Part shown: positions 41,089 through 51,565 of the stretch, piece after piece
How the letters are laid out: the number at the start of each line of letters is the position of its first letter
Position numbering within the stretch: the stretch's first letter is position 1
Source: Dermatophagoides farinae
Lineage: Eukaryota > Arthropoda > Arachnida > Sarcoptiformes > Pyroglyphidae
DNA length: 64,000 nt
NCBI RefSeq assembly: GCF_024713945.1
Contig: NC_134680.1
Span: 1,326,001 to 1,390,000 of the forward strand
Direction of reading: 5' to 3'
The notes under the pieces: model-generated
The model's database searches: none
Told to the model about the DNA's origin: nothing
What the model saw: only the letters and a program-made list of their open reading frames with translations
Made by a program: the position numbers and the translations under genes

Positions 41089-42076
41089 ATGAATGTAAGA
41101 ATCATTTTAATGTTGATCACTAATCATTAAAGTATTTTTTTATTACAGGAGATTGGTTCAATAATTTCGAATAGAGAACAAATCCGTACAAAAGAACCGG
41201 GTTTTCTTGTCAAAACTCATTGTAAACGTGATAAAGTTAAATTCTTTATAAATGTTTGTCATTCATTTGCTGTAAGTTTCAAAATTTTCAATTTTTCATA
41301 GCTCAAATTTAATTTTTTTTTCAATATTGCAGATATCAGCACCGACCATACAGTTGGATGAAAAGGATCTTCATGATTTGATTGCTCAAGAGAATTATGG
41401 TGAATTATCAAAATTTACCATACCTTTGGTGTTGGAACGTTTGGATACGACTAAGGATAAGAAAAATGAAATGGCCAAAATGACACATGTCATCATTAAT
41501 AGTCGATTCTATGAGCAAAAAATTCAATTATCGGAAATTTATAAAAATTATCTTGTCTACATCGTAATCGATACAGTCAATGCTAAATTCAATGTCAATT
41601 TGGACAATACCGAATTTGTTATATTGAAAAATCGAAAATTTCAACTTGCTGATACGAAACATGAATTTTCAAAATTCATCGATTCCTTCATACCGCCTAA
41701 TATATTGAATCGACCACAAATTGGCTCTAATGATTTACCGACACGATTGGATGAAACATTGGCTATTGATTCGAACCAAACTTCGAAGATGGAGCTTATT
41801 GCCGATGATGATGATGATGATGATGATTATGAAAAACTAATGAAAAATCTAATCATTACACTAGATATAGCTAAAGAAATCATCAAAATCAAGATAAAAC
41901 TTGAGCATTTTGGAATTCGATTAAAAATGAACGATGATCATGTTATCATATTCGATTCTATGGAAAATAAAATACTTCGAGAATTTTATCTACCAATACG
42001 AGTAAAGCCAACAGAAGCCAAAGCTTCTATTGTATCATCAATTCTAACGATCGAATGTCCTGTAATTTTATTGTGA
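41089..42076 (+). CDS. PIH1D1-like R2TP co-chaperone subunit
   Basis: Three exons, 41089-41094 (only Met-Asn), 41149-41271 and 41333-42076, join in phase 0 into 290 residues, the same length as human PIH1D1. Residues about 13-110 form the PIH1 domain: KEPGFLVKTH, FFINVCHS, a FTIPLVLER segment, and INSRFYEQKIQ matching the family's N-SDFY pattern. The C-terminal third ends in a CS-like beta domain (IRLKMNDDHVIIFD... FYLPIRVKPTEAKAS). The family is the adaptor of R2TP (RUVBL1/2, RPAP3, PIH1D1), which with HSP90 assembles PIKKs, snoRNPs and RNA polymerase II. The two lysines known to bind CK2-phosphorylated clients appear kept (VKTH and the K before FFIN). An acidic run of aspartates sits before the CS-like part. 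The tiny first exon is supported by the strong donor GTAAGA and in-frame join. Confidence 0.85.
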
Positions 42077-42416
42077 TAATTTTTGAATTTTATTATTCAA
42101 AAAAAAAATTAAATATTACCATTCATATAGGATAGGATGAAATGTATTTCCTTTTTGTTCAATATTTCATACACACAGAATTGTTCTGACAAAAAAAAAA
42201 GTAAAATGGTGTGATCATTTCCATTGTGTGTAAGTCGTGCATACATTTTTTTCTCATTTCGAAATTTCCATTTTGTGAGTTTCTTATCAACAAGTAAAGA
42301 TTCTTTATCCAAACAAAACGCTTTCTCTTGACTTATCGATCGTTCATTTATTCAATTCAAAATATATTTAAATTGATTAAGGAAATTGTTTCATTTATCA
42401 ACTCAATCACAAAAAA

Positions 42417-43333
42417 ATGAATCCTGAACGAATTCAAACGAAAACACCAGGTTTTGTCGTCAAAGCTTTTTGTAAACGTGGACATCGTCCATTATTTATC
42501 AATTTCTGTCCTTCGTCAGCGGTATGTCATATAACGATAATGACATTGAGTAAATTTGAATCCAGATATTACATATGTTTCATTTTCTCAATTGTACTTA
42601 GGTCTCAGCACCTGTTTTCATATCAGATGAAGACTATCTCAAAGAATTAATGGCTAAAAACGATTATGATGGATTGGCACAATATCCCATTCCATTGATA
42701 TTGGAACGTCTGAATTTTTGTGAAAATGATTTCGATGATATCTGGAATGAAGTTTATTATTGTTTGGCCATGTTGGCCACTGTCATAGTTAACAAACAAT
42801 ATTATGAACAAACGATTGAAAAATCAATATTTTTCCAATATTATCTCATCTATTTTGCAATCGATATGATAAATTTGCGCTACGATTTCTATTATGACAA
42901 TGTCAACTTTCAAGTAAAAAAGAATTTCTTGTTTCGCAATGGTTTTTTCGAAAGAGAATTCAACTTTTTGATCGAATTAGAACCACCATCATTTATTACG
43001 GCACTAAGATCAGTTTATTATCCACTCATTGTGGATGAAACATTGTCCTTTTATTATGGATTAAATATAGCAGACAATGATATTACACTTGATTTGGAAA
43101 AGCAAAAGATTCGAATTCAATTGGGATTCAAAAAATTACAACCTGATATTCGATTGAAAATGAATGATGATCATGTTGTTATTAAATCCAAGAACAAAAT
43201 TCTCCGTGATTTTTATCTCCCGATTCGTGTGAAACCAGCCGAAACCAATGCTTCAATTGAACTTGAAAGAGATCTATTACTTCCAAATATACTCTCAATC
43301 CTCACGATTGAATGTCCATTCATTTCATTGTAA
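42417..43333 (+). CDS. diverged tandem copy of the PIH1-domain gene
   Basis: Exons 42417-42521 and 42602-43333 (GTATGT...ACTTAG, phase 0) give 278 residues. The order matches the upstream gene: TKTPGFVVKAF, FINFCPSSA|VSAP, YPIPLILERL, VNKQYYEQTIE, and the almost identical tail IRLKMNDDHVV...RDFYLPIRVKP...SILTIECP. The intron position in the FIN-C-S.A/SAP block is the same as in the neighbour, so this is a tandem duplication. It lacks the neighbour's tiny first exon; here the ATG is in the PIH1 exon. The second phosphate-binding lysine of PIH1D1 is replaced (HRPLFIN), so client recognition may have changed. Two AATAAA signals lie at 43392-43397 and 43401-43406. Whether it still joins R2TP or has another role cannot be told from the sequence. 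Confidence 0.8.
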
Positions 43334-43583
43334 TAATCTATTTCTATTTATACTCATTATAATCATCAACAATAATTGCCAAATTTGATTAAATAAATTC
43401 AATAAAAGTTTTTCGAGCAAAACAATTTCACTGTATCACATGAATGTCTGTATGTCTGTATTTATGTGAAAGATTCGAATTCGAGCCATATTTCAATCGC
43501 GTCTGCACTGTTGTTTTTGTTGTTGTGGCAGTGTGTAACGTTTTGCCAAGTGGCAAAACAATCATCAGGTGGTATAGTTGTGA

Positions 43584-45480
43584 ATGTATAAACAAATCAT
43601 GTATAACGAATCATCATCATTTGAATTATCACCATTATCATCCAGATGTTTATTGAATGGTTATCAACCAAACAATGATCGGTTAAAACCGTATCAAATA
43701 CAAAAAATTCGACGACGATTAAAATTATTAGAACATTATTTAAATAACTATAGCCTATGTCAAATAAAATGGTTGGAAAGGCGTACAAATGGATTTCGTG
43801 GCATTGTTTTTGCATTCAATCATGGCCTCATATCATCTATATGTTTTGATTCAGATTATCAATCGATCATTGCTATTGGTCATGATCAGATTGTGCCGCA
43901 TAAATTATCATCAAAACGTATTTCAAGCATTGAGATCACCGGTAATGCAGTGCTCATAGCATTTGTTGAACCATTAATTGCTATGGTTGAATTTGACAAT
44001 TTGAATGAATTCACGTTGTAAATTGAAATTCAAAAATAATTATCGTTTAAAACATTTGGAACAATTGGGTGGCCATAATAATGGTCGTGGTCTGGCCAAA
44101 CGTAATATAACCATATGTGAATCTGGTCATTTGACATTATTATGGTCAAATCGAATGCCACATCGGCCAATCATAAAATCATTGCCCATCACATCCACAG
44201 CCAAACAACAACAACAACAAATGGAAAAAAACCTTGCTTTATTGGCCTTGGATGATTTTCGGCTAATCGAATTCGATCATTCGATTAATGGTGAAATTCT
44301 ACAGGTGAATTTCTTTTTTTTTTGTAAACATTCTGTGAATAATTTTTTAAACTATTAATCGTAGGCAGATTTCGTGGCAAATGATCGTGATAAATTCGGA
44401 GTATTACATAAACAGAAAACATCCGTTTATAACCTGACTTATTCACTGTTCGAATTAATCGATTCTAATTCGGAACATAAAGGCGATAATGCTGTTACAA
44501 TTAAACTGCTGTTCGAGATTGGTATACCATTGGAAAAACTTTGTTTTGGTGCTGAATTTACTAGATTGCAGGATAAAATCTTATTACTTTGTGATGATGA
44601 ATCCGTTATGTTATTTAATATCGAACAGAATGTTCTGTATGCTTTGCATTCGAGTAAACCAATCTGTCATATGGCTACATATCCATTGGATTCAATATTT
44701 GTGACTTGTGATCCGAATGGTTCAATATCATTCTATGATATTGCTTTTCAGAATATTACACATCGAACATCAATATCAAACGAATGTCATCCGAATTCGA
44801 ATATGTCCGTCAAACGATTACAATTCTTATCGTCTAACATACTTGTCGTATTGATGGTGGAAAATCGTCGTCAAGATTCATTTGATACAATTGTTCATCC
44901 ACAACAGCCATTATCATCGATTTTACGATCAAAAGATCCGATAAATTCGAATCGACATCACCATATGTCCACCACCTGTTGCTGCTGTATGAAATTATAT
45001 ATTCTACCCTATCGTTTATCATTCAAACACCTAATCAATGAATATCTTTTCCGAAAACAATATGAAGAATCATTAAATGTTCTACGTACAATCAATTGGA
45101 ATTGTTCACATGAACAGGCATACCATTGTTTACATTTAATATTTCAACATCTTATCACTGCTGAATTATCATCCGTTTCCAGTGCTGATACTCGAGAAAT
45201 GATCGTTAAATATATTGAATCAACATTGGCCACATTTCTATTACCGATGACACCGATTGATTATAAAATTTTCGAACAAATTCTTCCTGATATTCGTCAA
45301 TTAGCCATTCGATTTTTCTACCATCTCGTACGTAATGGATCATTGGAAAAAGCATATCAATTAGGTGTGGAACTTAAATCCACACGTCTTTTTCTGTTGT
45401 TGGCACAATTATTCCGTATGAATGGTCAACCAGAGCTATCGGCCAAATCCTATGAACAGGCTCATAAATTACTTGGTTAA
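43584..45480 (+). CDS. WDPCP/fritz planar-polarity and ciliogenesis protein, frame broken by +1 shift
   Basis: Three pieces make one protein of about 615 residues: 43584-44018 in one frame, about 44005-44304 in the next frame, and 44365-45480 after a GTGAAT...CGTAG intron. WDPCP (Drosophila fritz) is a WD40-type effector in the CPLANE complex that acts in planar cell polarity, septin/actin organisation and cilium formation. The C-terminal fritz domain is clear: LSFKHLINEYLFRKQYEESL, INWN, AYHCLHLIFQHLI, RFFYHLVRNGSLEKAYQLGVEL, LLLAQLF. The amino part has beta-propeller-like strands (SLCQIKWLERRTNGFRGIVF, HLTLLWSNRMP, KNLALLALDDFRLIEFD). The first frame stops at 44019 and the continuing frame opens only after a TGA at 44002. 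AG is absent from 44005 to 44198, so an intron cannot bridge them. ATGs at 43584 and 43599 are both possible starts. AATAAA is at 45564-45569. It is either a sequence or assembly indel, a recoding site, or a decaying gene. Confidence 0.82.
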
Positions 45481-48400
45481 ATTAATCGTCAAAAAAAAAA
45501 TTTATATACCATATAAAACTGACACCAGATGGCGCTATTTCCCCTATAAATTCAATCAGGTGCAATAAAATTGTTCGAAAATTCAATTTTTTACACAACT
45601 TATGTCACATTTGTTTCATTCTATGTCATAAATCCATCAATTTATTATTAATAAATCAATTATTATTAAAATTATCCGAATGAATGATGAAAAAAAAGTT
45701 GGTAAAAACCGAAGAAAGAATAACCGTATCATTTATAAGTTGTTGTTATGTGTGTGTGTATGTATGTTTGTACGACACACCCACATACGGGTATTATTAC
45801 CAGACTTTGTTGTATTCTGGAACGCAAGCAACAAGATAATGACGCATGCTTGATTCGATTTTCGTAAACGAAATATCGGTGTTTAGTTCAACGGGTAATG
45901 AAACAAATGGAATCATTTCAGAAATAAATTTTTTTTGGTAAAAAAGTGTACGATGCTACTCAAATGGTGAATGCCGAAACCGATTGTCGAAAATACAGAA
46001 TCAAACGAAAATCTCTTTGAAAAAAAACGAATTTCATCCATCATTCATATCAACCAACTAGATAGTTTAAACTAAATTTTTTCCCGGTCGAATCCATCAA
46101 TAATTATCGAATTAAAGGTAAATTTAAAAGTTTTCTTTACGAAACAATTCTTGATTTGTAATTTTTTTCAGATTAATTTACTTTTAATTCAACTGAATTC
46201 GGTTGATTGCATGTAAAACTTGTTTGTTGTTGTTGTTGTTGTTGCTGTGAATTTTCCTTACAATTTTTGTTGTATCAAATTTTTCTGATTGTTTTTGTCG
46301 ATTTCTTGCCTTATACGGTAATCATGAATGAATGAATATCAAACCAAAATGGATTGATATTGAAATTCAAATGAACACTATCGTCATCAACATAGAATTT
46401 TTCCAATTTTTTTCATTATTCGATTCATCGATTATTCTCATTCTCTTTCTCTCTCTCGTTCTCTCTCTCGTTATCATTTTGACATTCTCGTTTTTTTTCT
46501 CAATATTTGTTGTTTAACAATACTGATGAGACAGTCATGAATTATGGCAATAACAACAATGGCCAAAATTTTTTCAATGAAAGAGATGGGTATAAAAAAT
46601 TCCAAAAAAAATATTCCCGTCCACTACGAGCACAAACTTTCCCAATAATAGTGTAATAAGATAAGAAAACCGAAATGTGTGTGTGTGTGTGTGATTGTTC
46701 TTTAAATAACAAGAATTTCCTCCCCTATTCACTATCTATCGCGTTATCTATCTAAAAAAAACTTCATCATCATATAACAATGACGGTGATAATGGTGAAA
46801 ATTCCATCTTTTTTTCCATATATGAAATATATAATGGTCTGAATAAAATTAATTCCGGTCCAAAATGGAATGTCAAATGGCCATTCCACTAATAATATTG
46901 AACATCTTGAATCGATTTTTTTTCAAGTGCGTGTGTGTGTGTTAAAAATATGAAAAAAATCAAATTTATTTGAAATCCAATCTTACAATCGATTGACCAT
47001 CGATTCACCACTACAATACTCTAGAATCAATTGATCACTATCGATTCAATGTATGTTTGCATGGTAGCATGTGTGTAATGGATCGTTTTAATTCATTCAT
47101 TCATTTTGGCTATTGTCAATTTTAATAATAAAAATAATTGCGAAAATATTGATAAATAATTGACACCGTTGCCATATTTGTTTTTTTTTCATCATCATCA
47201 AATATCATGATGATGATGAAATTTGATGAAAAAAAACGGGTGAATTCCTGGACTTTTGGAACGTTTTTATTTTCGTTAATAATAATCAAATTTTTTCTCA
47301 CTAACTTCAAATAAAAGAGGAATAGAATTGACTTGGCTTTTTTTTCTTTCTTATTATTCTAATATCCACTAGTATCATCACCACATTCTTCATAGCTCAT
47401 CATCATCATCATCATTATAATCATAATTGAACTTATTGTCATCGTTTTTATAGTTGTTAAGAGGAAGATAGGGAAATAAGTTCAGTTTAGGTTAGATGAT
47501 TTGATGATGATGATGGTGGTGGTGGCAAAAAATGAAAAAAACTTGACTTTTCTCCCATTGAATGAAGAAAGATGGGGGAGAGTTTTTTCTTTTGTATTTT
47601 CTATTTATTATTATTAAAGTTGTCGTTACCAAGAATATTCCCTATTTCAATGTATGTAAGTGGATCACTGAATGAATGAATCGATGAATGTGTGACCATG
47701 AAAACTGAATTCTCTCTCTCTTCCTTTCGGAATGAATCGGTTGATTGGTTAGAAATTTTTCATCTCTTTTTTGTTCCTAGTTACGGCACTTTTTTTCTCA
47801 TTATATTTCACATTTCTATTATCATCATCATCATCATCAGATATGATCATCTGTAAGGGGGACAGAACTTTTCTATCCTTGGATAGCATAGATGATGATA
47901 AGCAATGGTGGCCGTGCTGATGGTGGTCTATATTTATTCTGTTCCTCATATTTGGGCCTGGGACAAATTTTTCGTATCAAAAGAATTTGAACACCAAGCA
48001 ACACGACGAATCATCATTCCTTCATTCATTGAATTTATATCAGCCTTTTGTTAAATTGGAAGAGATAAATTTTTTTTTCAAATTGAATGTCGCCGTCATC
48101 ACTACCGATGATGATGAACTTTCTCTCGTCGTCATCGTCATGGGCATAATATTGAATTCAATTGGATGATGATGATGCTGCTGCTGCTGCAAAACAATGA
48201 TGATAACGAACAAGAAAAAGTCAAGAGCAAGATAGAGAAAAAAAATGGGAAATGATCGAGTCGATTCCAATTTAATAATAATAATAATAAATACGGACAA
48301 TATATTTCATGCTATAATGGGCAAATAATTGTTCCACAAATAATCGGATTGATTTCCGTCCTTCGATCCATTATTGTTATAACCATATATAACAATAGAT

Positions 48401-49136
48401 CCTTTAGAATCGTTCCATTGCTGAACTTGGATGCATATTCGATTCACGATGATTATTATTTAACCTAACATAATATAGCTGATTTTTTTTCAGTAGTGAA
48501 CACCAAGAGTTAATCAATAAGAGTCAATTCAGTTGTTAACAGAATCTGATGATCTTGTTTGATGATGCAGAAATATTAGATTCAATTTTTTTTTCATTCT
48601 TCTTCATTCTTTGCTTTTGATCAAATAAATTTGATTATCCAAATGAATTAATTGAAAATTATTACCCTTATCATTAATCCTATTTCTGTGTTTGACATTT
48701 TTAGATAATTGATTTTTCTCTGTTTTTTTTTCTTGTTTTCCTGTTCACTTTCACCATTTCTTAAAATTGATCGATGAATTCCCATCGATAACATTACGAA
48801 ATTAGTTTATTTGTATGAAATTTTTCAATTTTAAAAATCAATGACAATTAATTTATGTGATAATGACTAACTTTTGTTTACTTTTCTACATGAATTTTTA
48901 TGTAATTAAATCTTTTATATTTAATTAAACAGGTTAAGACCATCATCAGAATTTTAATATCTAAAATATTCATATGAATGTATGTAATATGGCATTAATT
49001 ATACCAGAATTTATCTTCATTATCTTTGTTGTTTTTTTTTTGTTCAATTACGGATTTATTAGCCTGCCATTCAATATTACCGTTAACATTCTGCATAACA
49101 TCATTTTTATTTTTCCGTCAAATACTGCATGAAATA
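45481..49136. other. 3.6-kb intergenic region upstream of VMAT
   Basis: I see no coding gene. A more balanced stretch at about 45800-46114 ends in AAAG|GTAAATT and is followed at 46164-46171 by a pyrimidine-rich TTTTTTTCAG acceptor, so it may hold a non-coding 5' exon of the transporter gene to the right. The rest is microsatellite-rich (TG near 46676-46692, TC near 46448-46470, ATC near 47399-47415). Strand and start of the presumed leader are inferred. Confidence 0.4.
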
Positions 49137-51565
49137 ATGCAAAATAATTCAACACCACCACAACCATCTGATGGACCATCAACAGTATGGGAAAAATTGG
49201 AAAATCTTCTCAGCCAATGTCGAGATTCACGACGGCTGGTATTGGTTATCGTTGCCATTGGTTTATTATTGGATAATATGCTGCTCACTTCTGTCGGTAT
49301 GTTTTTTTTCAAATCAATTTTTACCAGGAAATTAACTCAAAGTTCTTTTTTGTGTTCGTCATTAGTGCCAATAATACCGGCTTTTCTATATGAATTGAAT
49401 CATGAAAAAGATCTGGCTAAATTGAATGAATCATTAACATCGATAACAACAACAATAACACCAGTGAATGGAAAATTATCACAAATTGATCAAACATTTT
49501 TACAACAATCCCAATTATTAAATCGATTGTTGGCACCAAATTCACCATTGGCAAAGAAATTGAATCCATATTGTGAAAAAGAGGTTTGTTTATATATTTT
49601 AAATTGATAAAAACAAATTTAATTGATTTTTCCATCAAACAGCTGGAAGATTATCTAATGAACAATATTGAAACAACAACTACTGATGGTGATTCGGAAA
49701 CAGCAACTATGGCGATGATCACGACATTATCACCTATTGATGCAAATGAACTTAGACATCAAGAGCTTGTCAATGAAAATACTGAAGTTGGTGTTATGTT
49801 TGCATCAAAACCAATCGTGCAGGCTATTACCAATCCATTTGTCGGCCCATTGACCAACAAGTAGGTCGTTGTCGGATGTTTTGATATTTGATGACCGCAA
49901 TCAAATGTAACAAATTTGACTAATCACGAATTATCATCATTTTTTTTTTTTTTTTGATAACCTTCCGATCAACAAAAGAATCGGCTACTCGTGGCCATTA
50001 TTTATGGGGCTAATATTGTTATTCTTCTCAACCATGAGTAAGATGATTTAATTTTACGAATTTCTCAGAAAAAACTGATTGTAAATCATTTTCTTATTCA
50101 AAAATAGTTTTTGCCGTCGGCTCATCATATGCTACTCTATTTATGGCTCGTTCATTACAAGGAATTGGTTCGGCATTTACAAGTGTAGCCGGTATGGGCC
50201 TTTTAGCCGACAAATATCCGGATGATCGTGAACGAGGTAATAGCATGGCGATTGCATTGGGTGGCCTTGCATTGGGTGTGCTGATTGGACCACCATTTGG
50301 TGGTATTATGTATGAATTTATTGGTAAAAGTGCGCCATTCATTATATTGGCAATGTTTGCCTTATTGGATGGCTGTTTACAGCTGCTTGTTTTACAACCG
50401 AAAGTTGTACGTGAAGAACAAGAAGGTGCATCATTGATGACATTGATTCGTGATCCTTATATTATTGTGGCCGCCGGTGCTATCACGTTTGCCAATCTAG
50501 GTATAATTTTCAATCAATCCATCAGTTTTATTTATCGGTTGTCAATCAAATTGAAATTCATTTCTTTTCATAGGAATTGCTATACTTGAACCATCGTTGC
50601 CTTTATGGATGATGGATACAATGGAATCAACAAATTGGGAACAAGGTGCCGCATTCTTACCTGCATCAATATCCTATCTGATTGGTACAAATATATTTGG
50701 GCCATTGGGACATCGTATGGGTAGATGGCTTGCATCCATGTGTGGCCTGATTATCATTGGCTTAGCATTACTTTATGTATGTATCACATAAATATATGTA
50801 TGGATTGAATCAATTATTGACAATTTTTTCCATAGATTCCTATGGCCACCGATCTTTCTGAGCTTATTGTGCCGAATGCATTAATTGGATTTGCTATTGG
50901 TAAGTGATATCAGTTTTTTTTCAATTCGATTTATGTTATTGTTATATCATTTTCAAACGTTACAGGAATGGTTGACAGTAGTATGATGCCAATGCTTGGT
51001 AAGCGTTTTGGTTAATATGTCTTAGCATGATTGTTTCTGAAACGGTTATTGTCATATTTTTTTGCAGGATATTTAGTAGACATCAGACATACATCGGTTT
51101 ATGGTTAGTTTCATTTTTATCGACTTATATAATGAATCTTATCCATCCAAACAGGTAGCGTTTACGCTATTGGTGATGTAGCATTCTGCATCGGATTCAC
51201 TATTGGTCCGGTTTTATCCGGAACTCTTGGTAAATTTTGTTATAAATCAAAGATGTGCTCTTTCTAATGATTTAATATTTCCAGTATCATGGTTTGGTTT
51301 CACCGGTTTATGTACAACATCAGCATTGATAAGTTTTGCATTTGCACCATGTATGCTTATGTTACGTAATCCACCATGTACAAATCAAACAACAAGTAAA
51401 TCACAACAGACACAATTATTGAATAGTCAAGAAGGTGCTGTTAAATATGTTAGCTATACGAATGATCTTGATTCACCGGATCTTGAATCATCATCTGCCA
51501 TTGGTGGTGGTGGTGGTAGCCTGAATAATTATTCCCGTAACAAATCATTCGATATGGTTCCATAG
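49137..51565 (+). CDS. vesicular monoamine transporter (SLC18 family)
   Basis: Eleven coding exons: 49137-49296, 49366-49583, 49643-49860, 49979-50037, 50108-50500, 50574-50776, 50836-50899, 50966-50998, 51068-51103, 51155-51229 and 51285-51565. All joins are GT-AG and in frame and give 579 residues. The protein swaps lumenal protons for cytosolic monoamines (dopamine, serotonin, octopamine, tyramine) in synaptic vesicles. It shows the 12-helix major-facilitator plan: helix 1 with the substrate aspartate ([18 protein letters not shown]46), then a long glycosylatable lumenal loop longer than in vertebrates. Next come [14 protein letters not shown] with the helix-2 lysine, [57 protein letters not shown] and the late-helix aspartates in YLVDIRHTS and YAIGDVAF. 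The C-tail has a Gly run and acidic stretches. VAChT is excluded by the close VMAT match and by the absence of a choline acetyltransferase exon nearby. AATAAA lies at 51586-51591. Confidence 0.95.
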
